Below, one piece after another: positions 42,390-50,744 of a stretch of DNA of 64,000 bases. Under the pieces are notes generated by a model. The model was not told the origin of the DNA. It saw nothing but the letters and a program-made list of their open reading frames with translations, and did no database searches. Made by a program: the position numbers and the translations under genes. Position 1 is the first letter of the stretch. Every line of letters starts with the position of its first letter. Source of the DNA: Rhodothermales bacterium (GTDB lineage Bacteria > Bacteroidota > Rhodothermia > Rhodothermales > Bin80); contig JANQES010000120.1 in the NCBI GenBank assembly GCA_028278205.1, forward strand, positions 1 to 64,000. The letters are read 5' to 3'.

Positions 42390-43271
42390 TCATTCAACAT
42401 TCTGAATCTGCTCGCGGATTTTTTCGACCTCTTCTTTCATGCCCACGGCCAGGTGGGCGATGGAGGCGTCGTTGGCTTTCGAACTGATGGTGTTGACTTC
42501 GCGGTGGATCTCCTGCACGATGAAGTTGAGCTTGCGCCCGACGGGCTCGTCGTCGTCGAGGGCTTCGCGGAAGAGTTCGAGGTGCGAGCGCAGGCGCACA
42601 CATTCCTCGTTGATGTCGAGCTTATCGGCCAGGATGGCGATTTCCTGGATGAGGCGGTCTTCGTCGATGCGTTCGTCGCGGAGCAGTTCTTCGAGGCGGT
42701 CGCGCAGGCGTTGCTGCGACTCGGCCACGCGGTCGGGGGCGCGCTCTTCGACGGTGCAGAGCGTCGCTTCGATGGCATCGAGGTGCGAGACGAGGTCGGC
42801 TTGCAGGGCCTGGCCTTCCTGGCGCCGCATCGCGCGCATCCCGTCGATGGCTTCGGCCAGGGCCGCCTCGACGGCGTGCCACATCTGCTCCCGGGTGGCC
42901 GGATCCTCTTCCGCCGTCATGAAGACATCGTTGTAGCGGACGATGTGTTCGAGGCGCACCGGCTCTTCGATACCCGCCGCCCGGCGCAAGTCGTCGAGCA
43001 GGCGGCCATAGGCCCGCGCCGCTTTCGTGTTGACCTGGATAGGCAGCTCCTCTTCGTCCACGCGTTCGATCTCCACCTGCACCTCGATGCGGCCCCGGTC
43101 GAAGGCTTGTTTGACGAGCCCCTGGATGTCGGTCTCGCGGCCCGAAAGCGCCCGGGGCAGGCGCACCGGCACGTCGAGAAACCGGTTGTTGACCGAGCGC
43201 ATCTCGACCGCAGCCCGGGTCGTGCCCACCTGCGCGCTGCCGCGCCCGAAGCCGGTCATGCTCGCTATCAT
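42390..43271 (-). CDS. yicC: YicC/YloC family endoribonuclease
   Basis: This 293-residue protein starts with the family signature MIASMTGFGRGSAQ and SVNNRFLDVPVRLPRAL. It ends with the conserved block GRKLNFIVQEIHREVNTISSK, then a short helical tail (VEKIREQIQNVE). Members in E. coli and Bacillus are endoribonucleases that help degrade RNA. The gene is followed by gmk across repeat element A, a common pairing. Its middle is Arg/Glu-rich and helical, as expected. Confidence 0.92.
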   Translation of the reverse strand: MIASMTGFGRGSAQVGTTRAAVEMRSVNNRFLDVPVRLPRALSGRETDIQGLVKQAFDRGRIEVQVEIERVDEEELPIQVNTKAARAYGRLLDDLRRAAGIEEPVRLEHIVRYNDVFMTAEEDPATREQMWHAVEAALAEAIDGMRAMRRQEGQALQADLVSHLDAIEATLCTVEERAPDRVAESQQRLRDRLEELLRDERIDEDRLIQEIAILADKLDINEECVRLRSHLELFREALDDDEPVGRKLNFIVQEIHREVNTISSKANDASIAHLAVGMKEEVEKIREQIQNVE

Positions 43272-43330
43272 GATGATCCGTTGTCTAGGGTCCGTGGTCC
43301 GTCGATGGCGAACGTCTCACGCGGCCTCAC

Positions 43331-43364
43331 CATCCATCCGCGTGCATCCGCGTCCATCTGCGGT
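43331..43364. repeat. Ten-base tandem repeat, CATCCGCGT family
   Basis: Units CATCCGCGTG, CATCCGCGTC and CATCTGCGGT follow each other. This is a variant of the repeat at 41576 and ends with the same GCGTCCATCTGCGGTT. It lies between yicC and tRNA-Ser. Confidence 0.75.
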
Positions 43365-43407
43365 TGCAATAAAAAAAGCCGAACCCCAAGTCCGGCTTCC
43401 TATACAG

Positions 43408-43495
43408 CGGAGAGGGAGGGATTCGAACCCTCGGTACCCGTCAAAGGTACACTCGCTTTCCAGGCGAGCCCGTTCGACCACTCCGGCACCTCTCC
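43408..43495 (-). tRNA. tRNA-Ser(GGA)
   Basis: The minus strand folds as a class II tRNA: acceptor GGAGAGG/CCTCTCC, anticodon stem CTCGC/GCGAG with loop CTGGAAA (anticodon GGA), a long variable arm, and T arm with TTCGAAT. The discriminator is G, and CCA is not encoded. Confidence 0.95.
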
Positions 43496-43497
43496 TG

Positions 43498-43525
43498 TTT
43501 TAAATTTCCTGGCGGAAATTTAAAA
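43498..43525. repeat. CTGGCG-core hairpin, copy c
   Basis: Twelve-base arms (43498-43509 and 43514-43525) pair perfectly around TGGC. It lies 3 bases beyond the 5' end of tRNA-Ser, that is, upstream of it on the minus strand. Confidence 0.85.
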
Positions 43526-43600
43526 ATTGAATGGACGCGTGCGCGTCCAGGGGGTGCAATATACGATGCGCTGCCGTGCAGGTTCGATCAAAAAAACCAA

Positions 43601-43628
43601 TTTAGATTTTCCGCCAGGAAAATCTAAA
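43601..43628. repeat. CTGGCG-core hairpin, copy d (opposite orientation)
   Basis: Twelve-base arms (43601-43612 and 43617-43628) pair perfectly around GCCA, the complement of the TGGC loop in copies a and c. The right arm contains the frr stop codon. Confidence 0.85.
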
Positions 43629-44193
43629 CTTCCATGATCTCCTCCTCTTTGCGTCCGAGGATTTTGTCGATCTTACCGACGTAGTCGTTCGTGGCTTGCT
43701 GAAGTTTGTCTTCGGCCAGGTAGCGCATGTCTTCGGAGAGATGCTCCTCTTCCTGGGTCGATTTGATATCGTCTTTGGCGTGGCGGCGGATGTTGCGGAT
43801 GGCGATTTTGGCGTCTTCGCCATGCTTGCGGGCCGACTTGACGAGGTCGCGGCGGCGTTCTTCCGAGAGCGGCGGCACCGGCACCCGGATGATCGATCCG
43901 TCGTTCGAGGGATTGAGCCCCAGGTTTTCGGCGATGATGGCTTTCTCGACGGCTTGCAAGGCCGAGCTATCCCACGGCGTGACGACGATCAGGTCCGGCT
44001 GCGGCGCGCTGACCGAGGCCATCTGGTTGAGCGGCGTGTTGGTGCCGTAATACTCCACACGGACGTTCTGAAGCATCGTCGGCGAGGCGCGTCCGGCGCG
44101 GATGGCGTTCAATTCCGCCTTGAGATGCGCCAGCGTTTTATCCATGTGCTCCCTGGCGTCTTCCAGGATCAATTCGATCATTTCATCTAACAT
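43624..44193 (-). CDS. frr: Ribosome recycling factor
   Basis: This 189-residue protein separates ribosomal subunits after termination together with EF-G. Family features are HLKAELNAIRAGRASPTML, VTPWDSSALQAVEKAI, GSIIRVPVPPLSEERRRDLVK and a C-terminal helix. The start is the ATG before LDEMIELILED; it has a clear GGAGGT ribosome-binding site about 6 bases upstream, unlike most genes here. It is paired with pyrH (54 bases apart), the usual arrangement. The stop codon falls in a hairpin arm. Confidence 0.95.
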   Translation of the reverse strand: MLDEMIELILEDAREHMDKTLAHLKAELNAIRAGRASPTMLQNVRVEYYGTNTPLNQMASVSAPQPDLIVVTPWDSSALQAVEKAIIAENLGLNPSNDGSIIRVPVPPLSEERRRDLVKSARKHGEDAKIAIRNIRRHAKDDIKSTQEEEHLSEDMRYLAEDKLQQATNDYVGKIDKILGRKEEEIMEV

Positions 44194-44247
44194 CGTGCGA
44201 CCTCCAAAGGACGTTGACGGAACAACGCTCAAAAATCCTGACAGCCT

Positions 44248-45009
44248 TTAAGCGCCGGCGACAGTGGGCGTCTTCCAATATACGAGCGTGCCGACTCGTT
44301 CGCCCTGCACGACACGCAGCAGGCTGCCCGGTGTGTTCATGTTAAACACAATGATCGGCATTTCTGATTCTTTGCACAACGTGAAGGCCGTCATATCCAT
44401 CACGCGCAGGCCGCGCTTGATGACTTCGTCGCCGTGGATGGTGGCGTAGTGCTCGGCGTCGGCGTCTTTTTCGGGATCGGCCGAGTAGACGCCGTCGACG
44501 CGGGTGCCTTTGATCAAGACGTCGGCGTCGATCTCCAGCGTGCGCAGCGCCGCCGCCGTGTCGGTGGTAAAGTACGGGTTGCCCGTGCCGGCGCCAAAAA
44601 TGACGACGCGGTTTTTCTCCAGATGCCGGATGGCCCGTCGCCGGATGAACGGCTCGGCGATCTCCTCCATCTTGATGCTCGATTGCAAGCGGGTTTGCAG
44701 GCCCGCCTGTTCGAGGGCATCTTGCAGGGCCATCGCGTTGATCATCGTCGCGAGCATGCCCATATAGTCGGCATGGGCGCGGGTCATGCCTTTGGTGGCA
44801 TTGTTGACGCCGCGAAAGATGTTGCCCCCGCCGATGACCAGCGCCACCTCGACGCCGGCCTCGACCACCTGCCTGATCTCGACGGCATACTGGGCCAGCA
44901 CGTCCTGATCGATGCCATACGGTTTCGTGCCCAACAACGCCTCGCCGCTGAGTTTGAGCACGATGCGCCGGTAGAACGGGCGCCCCTCTTCATGTGCCAG
45001 TGCTTCCAT
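44248..45009 (-). CDS. pyrH: UMP kinase
   Basis: This 253-residue amino-acid-kinase-fold enzyme makes UDP from UMP with ATP. Typical motifs are RIVLKLSGEALLG, VIGGGNIFRG, the UMP-binding AHADYMGMLATMINAMAL, GTGNPYFTTDTAAALR and VDGVYSADPEKD. I chose ATG 45009; a GTG 9 bases upstream is possible. The rpsB-tsf-pyrH-frr order is the standard bacterial cluster, but here a terminator and a heptad element separate tsf from pyrH. Confidence 0.95.
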   Translation of the reverse strand: MEALAHEEGRPFYRRIVLKLSGEALLGTKPYGIDQDVLAQYAVEIRQVVEAGVEVALVIGGGNIFRGVNNATKGMTRAHADYMGMLATMINAMALQDALEQAGLQTRLQSSIKMEEIAEPFIRRRAIRHLEKNRVVIFGAGTGNPYFTTDTAAALRTLEIDADVLIKGTRVDGVYSADPEKDADAEHYATIHGDEVIKRGLRVMDMTAFTLCKESEMPIIVFNMNTPGSLLRVVQGERVGTLVYWKTPTVAGA

Positions 45010-45090
45010 ACAAATCACTTATTCCGATAACGGACTGCAAACTACAGCGAGCCGCCCTCCTTTGCAACGCTCGGCCCTCCATGGGTCACA

Positions 45091-45128
45091 AAAAAGGGGC
45101 AACCCCTTCAACGGAGCCGCCCCTTTTT
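45091..45128. terminator. Bidirectional terminator between tsf and pyrH
   Basis: AAAAAGGGGC (45091-45100) pairs with GCCCCTTTTT (45119-45128) around an 18-base loop, giving T runs in both directions. It should stop most transcripts leaving tsf before pyrH. Confidence 0.75.
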
Positions 45129-45268
45129 AATTTTGGATTTTGGATTGGGGATTTTGGATTGATTGCTCTCGACCCCATTCAGTATCTCAAAAAGCCGCGA
45201 TTCATCCAATCGGTACAGCCTTTCGGTTTGTTCGAAAGGGATCGGAAAACAATCTAAAATCCAAAATT
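45129..45268. repeat. Heptad inverted repeat, ATTTTGG family, copy 5
   Basis: The outer arms 45129-45147 and 45250-45268 match in 18 of 19 positions. Extra units follow on the left to 45165. The inside begins AAAAAGCCGCG, as in copies 1 and 2, but no longer folds well. Confidence 0.75.
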
Positions 45269-45271
45269 CAC

Positions 45272-46102
45272 CTATTCGCCGAGGGCGAAGCGGATGAAGG
45301 TGCGCACGTCGGCGTCTGCTCTTTTCAAGACTTCTTTGACCGTCACCGAGGGGTCTTTGACGAACGCCTGCTCGACGAGCACGTTGTCTTTGAAGTAGCG
45401 TTCGAGCTTGCCCGTGGCAATCCGGTCGATGATGTGCTCAGGCTTGCCTTCGTTGCGCGCTGCCTCGCGGGCGATTTCGAGTTCTTTCTCCTGCAAGTCC
45501 TGCGGCACCTCGTCGCGATGTGTCGCTACGGGGTTGAGCGCAGTCACCTGCATCGCCATGTCCCGGCCGGTTTGGTCGAGCTGGCCGTTGCCCGTCAGGG
45601 CGATGAGCACGCCGAGGCGGGCGCCGGGGTGGATGTACGAGACCACCTGCCCGTCGTCGCTCGTGAGCACCCGGAAGCGGCGGATGCTGAGCTTCTCGCC
45701 GATCTTGCCCGTCAGGTCGCTCAGCGCTTCGCCGACGGTGCGTCCGTTTTTGAGATCGAGGGCCCTGAGCGCGTCGAGGTCTGCCGGCGTCTGGCTCAGG
45801 ATGAGCGCCGCCACGTCGTCGGCGAAGCCGGCAAACTCTTCGTTGCGCGCCACGAAATCAGTCTCGCAGTTGACTTCGACGATGATGCCGGTGGTCTTGT
45901 CGTCCGAGATTTTGGTGACGATGAGGCCTTCATTGGCTTGGCGGTCTTTGCGCTTTTCGATGACCTTCTGGCCCTTCTTGCGCAGGATGTCGATGGCCTT
46001 TTCGATGTCGCCGTCGGCCTCCTGGAGGGCGCGCTTCGAGTCCATCATGCCGGCGCCGGTCCGATCCCGGAGCGCCTTTACGTCTTTTGCGGTAATAGCC
46101 AT
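45272..46102 (-). CDS. tsf: Elongation factor Ts
   Basis: This 276-residue protein recharges EF-Tu with GTP. The N-terminal UBA-like block ITAKDVKALRDRTGAGMMDS and the core VEVNCETDFVARNEEF are diagnostic. IHPGARLGVLIAL and YFKDNVLVEQAFVKD fit the C-terminal domains. The start is ATG 46102, where similarity begins, although the frame continues upstream. It follows rpsB by 35 bases. Confidence 0.96.
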   Translation of the reverse strand: MAITAKDVKALRDRTGAGMMDSKRALQEADGDIEKAIDILRKKGQKVIEKRKDRQANEGLIVTKISDDKTTGIIVEVNCETDFVARNEEFAGFADDVAALILSQTPADLDALRALDLKNGRTVGEALSDLTGKIGEKLSIRRFRVLTSDDGQVVSYIHPGARLGVLIALTGNGQLDQTGRDMAMQVTALNPVATHRDEVPQDLQEKELEIAREAARNEGKPEHIIDRIATGKLERYFKDNVLVEQAFVKDPSVTVKEVLKRADADVRTFIRFALGE

Positions 46103-46137
46103 TGTATTGGTGAATTTTATTGTTTTCGATTCAGGAT

Positions 46138-47292
46138 TTACGAGGAAGCCTTGGCTTCTTCCCGTTTTTCTTTTTCGGCCTTTCGGCTGGCCTGCTCGAT
46201 CTCGCGTTGTTTTTTGCCCTCGCTGATGGCGCTGGCAATCGTCGTCGTGATCAACTGAATCGACTTGTGGGCGTCGTCGTTGCACGGGATCAGGTAATCG
46301 ACGAGGTCGGGGTCGCAGTTCGAATCGACCATCGCGATGATCGGGATACCGAGCTTGCGCGCCTCGGCCACAGCGATGTGCTCGCGGTTGATATCGACGA
46401 TGAAGAGCGCGCCGGGCATGCGCGCCATGTCGGCGATGCCGCCGAGGTTGCGTTCGAGCTTTTCGCGCTCGCGGCCTTTCATCAGGCGCTCTTTCTTTTT
46501 CAACTGATCGAGCGTGCCGTCTTTTTCCATCTTGACCAGATCTTCCATGCGCCGGATGCTCTTGCGGATCGTCTGGAAGTTGGTCAACGTACCGCCGAGC
46601 CAGCGTTCGACGACGTAGGGCGAGCCGCTGTCTTTGGCCAGTTGACGGACGGTGTCTTTAGCCTGCTTCTTGGTGCCGACGAAGAGGATACGCTTGCCCT
46701 GCTTGGCGAACCGCGCGGCGGCGTCGGCGGCCTTGTCGAGCAGCGTCTGTGTCTGCATCAGGTCGATAATGTGGATGCCGTTGCGTTCCATGAAGATGTA
46801 CGTTTTCATCTTCGGATTCCAACGGCTGGTCAGGTGCCCGAAGTGTGTGCCGGCTTTGAGCAGGTCTTCGATGCGCACCCGATGCGTTCCTTGCTGGACG
46901 ATCTGATCGGCAGGCTTGGCCTCTTCAGGCTGCGCCGGCAGAGGCGCTTCGGCAGGCGCCGCTTCGGCGGCAGGCGGCGGTGCCTCTTCGGCAGCAGGCG
47001 GTGCCTCTTCAGCAGCGGGCTGTGCTTCTTCAGCGGCGGGCTGTGCTTCTTCAGCGGCAGGCTGTGCTTCTTCAGCGGCAGACTGTGCTTCTTCAGCAGC
47101 GGGCTGTGCTTCTTCAGCGGCAGGCTGTGCTGCTTCGGGCGTCTCGGCAGGCTGTGCTGCTTCGGCAGGCTGCGCTTCTTCAGCGGGTTGTGCTTCGGCG
47201 GCAGCCGGTTGCGCGGCTTCGGGCTGCGCCTCCGCTGCTTCCGGAGCGGTCTCTGGCGCTTCTTGCTCGGTGTTTTGCGTCGGGGTTTCCAT
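46138..47292 (-). CDS. rpsB: 30S ribosomal protein uS2 with a long repetitive N-terminal extension
   Basis: The last 248 residues are a normal S2: VRIEDLLKAGTHFGHLTSRW, YIFMERNGIHIIDLMQT, KRILFVGTKKQAKD, RWLGGTLTNFQTIRKS and VDINREHIAVAEARKLGIP. Before them lies an extension of about 136 residues made only of Ala, Glu, Pro and Gln with few other residues, built from AAEEAQP-like heptads (about residues 55-105). The DNA shows matching 21-base tandem repeats near 46980-47160. Such a tail would be acidic and disordered on the ribosome surface. No internal ATG lies near the normal S2 start, so the extension should be translated. tsf follows 35 bases downstream. Confidence 0.93.
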   Translation of the reverse strand: METPTQNTEQEAPETAPEAAEAQPEAAQPAAAEAQPAEEAQPAEAAQPAETPEAAQPAAEEAQPAAEEAQSAAEEAQPAAEEAQPAAEEAQPAAEEAPPAAEEAPPPAAEAAPAEAPLPAQPEEAKPADQIVQQGTHRVRIEDLLKAGTHFGHLTSRWNPKMKTYIFMERNGIHIIDLMQTQTLLDKAADAAARFAKQGKRILFVGTKKQAKDTVRQLAKDSGSPYVVERWLGGTLTNFQTIRKSIRRMEDLVKMEKDGTLDQLKKKERLMKGREREKLERNLGGIADMARMPGALFIVDINREHIAVAEARKLGIPIIAMVDSNCDPDLVDYLIPCNDDAHKSIQLITTTIASAISEGKKQREIEQASRKAEKEKREEAKASS

Positions 47293-47353
47293 GTGTGTTT
47301 GGAGGTTGGGTTTAATCCGCTACTACCGTCCTCTGCATAGCGAAACCGCCTTT

Positions 47354-47434
47354 TGAGAAAGGGAGAGAGGGGGAAAGGGGGAAAGGGAGGCTTTAAAAAC
47401 TCCCTCTCGCCCTCTCCCCCTTTCTCCCGCTCTC
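47354..47434. repeat. G/A-rich inverted repeat, GGGAAAGG family
   Basis: A purine run with GGGGGAAA units (47354-47390) faces a pyrimidine run (47400-47434) with TCTCCC and CCCCCTTT units. Similar but shorter runs occur near 37080-37125 and 60283-60335. It lies upstream of rpsB on the minus strand. Confidence 0.65.
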
Positions 47435-47474
47435 AAACGCGGTCACCCCGCTATTCATCGGGTAGTATGTGATG

Positions 47475-47500
47475 TTTTTTTCTGGCGAGCCAGAAAAAAA
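47475..47500. repeat. CTGGCG-core hairpin, copy e
   Basis: Twelve-base arms (47475-47486 and 47489-47500) pair perfectly around GA and contain CTGGC on the left and GCCAG on the right. It ends directly at the rpsI stop codon, where it can terminate the rplM-rpsI transcript. Confidence 0.8.
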
Positions 47501-47896
47501 TTATCTCTTCGAGAACTGGAAGCGTTTGCGCGCTTTGGGCTGGCCGTATTTCTTACGCTCGACCATGCGGGGGTCGCGCGTGAGGTAGCCGGCGTCGCGC
47601 AGCGGCTTGCGAAGCTCTTCGTTGAATTTGACCAGCGCGCGGGCGATGCCCAGGCGGATGGCTTCGGCCTGGCCGGTGAGCCCGCCGCCTTTGACGTTGA
47701 CGAGCACGTCGAACTGGTCGACCGTCTCGGTGACGGTCAGCGGGCCGAGCAGGGTGCGGCGGCGCCATTCGAGCCCGAAATAGTTATCGATCTCGCGTTT
47801 GTTGACGGTCACTTTGCCGGTGCCCGGTCGCAGGTAGACGCGGGCGGTGGAGGTCTTGCGGCGTCCGACGGCGGCGTATTGTGTTAGTGTTGCCAT
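47501..47896 (-). CDS. rpsI: 30S ribosomal protein uS9
   Basis: This 131-residue protein of the small subunit has the family blocks AVGRRKTSTARVYLRPG, GGGLTGQAEAIRLGIARAL and the C-terminal RKKYGQPKARKRFQFSKR, whose Lys-Arg end reaches the P site. It lies 17 bases after rplM in the universal L13-S9 pair. Confidence 0.97.
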   Translation of the reverse strand: MATLTQYAAVGRRKTSTARVYLRPGTGKVTVNKREIDNYFGLEWRRRTLLGPLTVTETVDQFDVLVNVKGGGLTGQAEAIRLGIARALVKFNEELRKPLRDAGYLTRDPRMVERKKYGQPKARKRFQFSKR

Positions 47897-47913
47897 GATC
47901 GTTGGTCTAAGCT

Positions 47914-48357
47914 TTAGAGCTCGAGTACTTGCGGTTGTTGGGCTTCGTGCGGATGCGTCGGCGCAGCGTAGACTTTGAGCTTTTTGAGCATCTGCCGCCC
48001 CAGCGGGCCTTTGGGCAGCATCCCCTTGACGGCGTGCCGGACGATGTATTCGGGCCGGCGCTGGCGCATCACCTTGGCCGTGCGCGTCTTCAGACCGCCG
48101 GGATAGCCGCTGTAGCTGTAGTAGAGCTTGTCTTCCTCTTTATTGCCGCTAAACCGCGCCTTGTCGGCATTGACGACGATGACGAAGTCGCCGGTGTCGA
48201 CGTGGGGGGTAAACGAGGGCTTGTGTTTGCCGCGCAGGATCGTGGCTACTTGCGAAGCCAGCCGACCGACGATCTGGTTCTCCGCGTCGATCACGTACCA
48301 GGCGCGCTCGACTTCAGCCGGCTTCGCGCTTATCGTCTTGAAGCTGTTGACGTCCAT
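47914..48357 (-). CDS. rplM: 50S ribosomal protein uL13
   Basis: This 147-residue protein shows RAWYVIDAENQIVGRLASQ, DFVIVVNADKARFSGNK, YYSYSGYPGGLK and the signature AVKGMLPKGPLGRQMLKKLKVY. The start is the ATG before DVNSFKTIS; an upstream in-frame ATG would add 18 unconserved residues. A fitting promoter lies about 80 bases upstream. It is co-transcribed with rpsI. Confidence 0.96.
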   Translation of the reverse strand: MDVNSFKTISAKPAEVERAWYVIDAENQIVGRLASQVATILRGKHKPSFTPHVDTGDFVIVVNADKARFSGNKEEDKLYYSYSGYPGGLKTRTAKVMRQRRPEYIVRHAVKGMLPKGPLGRQMLKKLKVYAAPTHPHEAQQPQVLEL

Positions 48358-48433
48358 GATGTCTTTTCTTCGTGCGTTGGGGTGGCCGGGAACGGCATCC
48401 GTTTCCGCCAAATGGTAAAAAGCGAAAGCCTCG

Positions 48434-48463
48434 CAAAATAACGCCTTTCCGGTCTATTGTCAA
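48434..48463 (-). promoter_or_regulatory. Candidate promoter for rplM-rpsI
   Basis: On the minus strand TTGACA starts at 48463, and TATTTTG lies at 48440-48434, with 20 bases between TTG and the second element. This fits the Bacteroidota promoter layout and points at rplM. Confidence 0.5.
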
Positions 48464-48575
48464 CCAAATCTGGATCCGGAGCGGGCGTCTGCCGGAGCTT
48501 TCTCACCGTTTCAGAGAGAGTCCCCTGAGACGCCGGAAGCCGGGATCAGGTTTTCCGCGCAGGCATTCTTCCTGC

Positions 48576-48607
48576 AATCTTGACGCTTCCTTGCATAATC
48601 TTGACGC
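48576..48607 (+). promoter_or_regulatory. Paired direct repeat upstream of the ECF sigma gene
   Basis: AATCTTGACGC occurs at 48576-48586 and again at 48597-48607, exactly 21 bases apart (two helical turns). The second copy supplies a TTG, and TATGTTTA follows at 48626. It may be a regulator-binding pair or part of the sigma-gene promoter. Confidence 0.4.
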
Positions 48608-48687
48608 GCGAAGCTCCTTTTTTCATATGTTTAGGGGCTACCCAAGCACCTGCTCGAAGCCCTCTCGTCTGCTTTCGACAATTCGCC

Positions 48688-49326
48688 ATGACGCTGGCGT
48701 CTCCATTTCGGTCGTTGGCCTCCGTTGCCCAGCACCTGCCGTTTCACCTCAATGAGACGGACAAGGTCAATACGGCCTTCCGGCGCTGGCGGCAAGACGA
48801 CGACGACGAGGCCCAATATCACGTCGAGCTGTGGACCTACTGTTTCATCCGGCGTTACTTCCTGATGAAGTTTACCCGCGATGCGCTCTTCAACAACCCG
48901 GCAGACGTCGATGCGTTGATCGAGCAGGCCTACGTCAAAGTGCAGGATCATCTTTCGACGGTCGCGGACTCGGCGCATTATGCCAGTTGGGTCAGCGTGG
49001 TGTGCAAGAATGCCTTTCTCAACTATCTGCGCAATCTGCCCCAGGCCGTCTCGATCAATCAGGAAGACGGGCCGCAACTCCAGGGCGACTCGCTCGAAGC
49101 CACCTTCGATATCGGGATGTTGCACCAGGGGTTGCGCGAAGCCGTAGACCGCCTGCCCGAATACTTGTGCGACATCGCCTACTACCGCTTCATCGAGGGC
49201 TTATCCTATCAGGAAATCGGGCGTTTTATCGACAAACCGCTGCCGGTCATCCGCTCGTACGTCAATAAAGCCGTCCGGAAGCTGCGCAAGGATCCGATTT
49301 TTTTAGCGTATGTGGGGCGATCCTGA
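48688..49326 (+). CDS. ECF-type RNA polymerase sigma factor
   Basis: This 212-residue protein has sigma-70 region 2 (about 60-115: DALIEQAYVKVQDHL and WVSVVCKNAFLNYLRN) and region 4 (about 150-205: LREAVDRLPEYLCDIAYYRF, GLSYQEIGRFIDKPLPVIRS). Such factors redirect RNA polymerase to a small set of genes. I chose the ATG at 48688 because the upstream part of the frame is unlike sigma factors. The gene 313 bases downstream encodes a membrane protein with an anti-sigma-like N-terminus, its likely partner. Confidence 0.85.
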   Translation: MTLASPFRSLASVAQHLPFHLNETDKVNTAFRRWRQDDDDEAQYHVELWTYCFIRRYFLMKFTRDALFNNPADVDALIEQAYVKVQDHLSTVADSAHYASWVSVVCKNAFLNYLRNLPQAVSINQEDGPQLQGDSLEATFDIGMLHQGLREAVDRLPEYLCDIAYYRFIEGLSYQEIGRFIDKPLPVIRSYVNKAVRKLRKDPIFLAYVGRS

Positions 49327-49639
49327 TTGTGAAAATCGGATGGGAGGGCGTGCAAAAAGCCCTTTTTTCGGTGATTTTCGAGACATCCTCAAAAAAAATT
49401 TTATGAAGAGGTTATATTTTCCTCATCTTTGTGTCTAAATGGGTGAAGACGGTTAGATAAAGCGTTCGGGAAGCCCACCCTTGCCGGCGCATCATCGGCG
49501 GTGCTTTAGCCATAGTAGTTTATGTTATTTCGAATAACGTTAGTGCCTCATGAGTCTGCTTAGTCTGCTATGGAGGAGCCTGTGCATAGGCCGCTTCTCT
49601 CTCAAACTAAAACTCCGTGTGGGGAAAATGTAGCGTAGT
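49327..49639. other. AT-rich intergenic region
   Basis: This 313-base gap between the sigma gene and its probable partner is AT-rich in its first half and contains a short TTATATTTTC box. No gene or strong repeat is seen. It may hold the promoter of the next gene. Confidence 0.35.
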
Positions 49640-50605
49640 ATGGAAGACAAAATTTTAATCTACAGCGAGCTTACGCCCGAAGAGCAGCGCGAGGTCGAGC
49701 GACACGTACAAGAGCATCCTGAGATGCGCCCGTTGCTCGAAGAAGCCAAAGCCTTTAGTGCCCTGCTCGGCGATGCTCGGCTTTTGCGCGCCGACTCTCC
49801 CGGCGACGAAGCCCTGTCTTATTACATTGCCACGCGTCACGTCAGCCGAGAGCCGTTGCCGCCCTCGCTGCACGAAGCCTTTGCCGGCATCGAAGAAAAG
49901 CTGACCGACGACGCGGCGCTGCGCACGCGCTACGCCGAACTGGTGCGCCGGATGGCCGTCCTGGAAGCGACCACCGATCCGGTTAAGCAATTCGAACAAC
50001 TTTCCGGGCGCAGCCTGCCCGGCGCCGTGCCCGAAGCGCTGGTATCCGAGGCCGATGAGCCTGCCGAAGCCGAGGTGCCGGTCCCCAAACGCGCCGTCAT
50101 TCACCGGCTCTGGTGGCACGCAGGGCGATGGGCCGTGGCCGCCGTCTTCTTCGGCGTGGCCGTCTACGGATCGCTCGGCCTCGTTAGCCATTTCTCGCAG
50201 TCAGACCTGGATCAACTGGCGGCGTTGTCGACCATCGAGGTGCAGGACTTCCAGATGCGTGGCGGCAGCGGCGAGCCGGTGCCCGATCTCGTCTCGTCCG
50301 AAGAGCTACGGGACCGGGCGGTGTTGTTGCTTCAGGAGGCGCGCACGCACACACTGGGGCTGTTCCCGCACTACGACCCGGCCACGCTCAGCGAAGCCGC
50401 CGACCTGCTCCAACGCGTCGTCGAACAAGAACCTGAAACCTCGACGCTGCGCTCTGATGCGTACTTCCTGCTGGCAAGGGTCCGCCTGGCGCAGAAGAAC
50501 GTTGACGGCGCCCGGGCAGCCCTCCACGCCGTCATCAACGGCTCCGGCTGGAAAGCCGTAGAAGCCCAAGCCCTCCTCAACGACCTGGAACGGCTCTTGA
50601 ACTAA
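49640..50605 (+). CDS. Probable anti-sigma factor with C-terminal TPR-like region
   Basis: The 321-residue protein begins like Bacteroidota anti-sigma factors (EDKILIYSELTPEEQREVERHVQEHPEMRP, shown only in part here), with a short acidic helix and no zinc-binding Cys. A single transmembrane helix follows at about 168-190 (AGRWAVAAVFFGVAVYGSLG). The periplasmic part ends in helical TPR-like repeats (DAYFLLARVRLAQKNVDGAR). It would hold the adjacent sigma factor at the membrane and release it on an envelope signal. This is inference from position and layout. Confidence 0.6.
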   Translation: MEDKILIYSELTPEEQREVERHVQEHPEMRPLLEEAKAFSALLGDARLLRADSPGDEALSYYIATRHVSREPLPPSLHEAFAGIEEKLTDDAALRTRYAELVRRMAVLEATTDPVKQFEQLSGRSLPGAVPEALVSEADEPAEAEVPVPKRAVIHRLWWHAGRWAVAAVFFGVAVYGSLGLVSHFSQSDLDQLAALSTIEVQDFQMRGGSGEPVPDLVSSEELRDRAVLLLQEARTHTLGLFPHYDPATLSEAADLLQRVVEQEPETSTLRSDAYFLLARVRLAQKNVDGARAALHAVINGSGWKAVEAQALLNDLERLLN

Positions 50606-50744
50606 AGGTCCTATTCAATCACAGGTATAGTGGTGCTGTGCTCTTCGTGAGCATATTCCGGTCGTAATGGTCTCTCATTGGGTTCGAGGCCGGGGCTTGG
50701 CCGTTTTTGGTTGTACAGAAGCGTCGTCATTCGACTCTGGACCC

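Noticed and set aside
46916..47356. Ala/Ser-rich plus-strand frame opposite the rpsB extension
   Set aside because: It is the complement of the AAEEAQP repeats; rpsB on the minus strand explains it.
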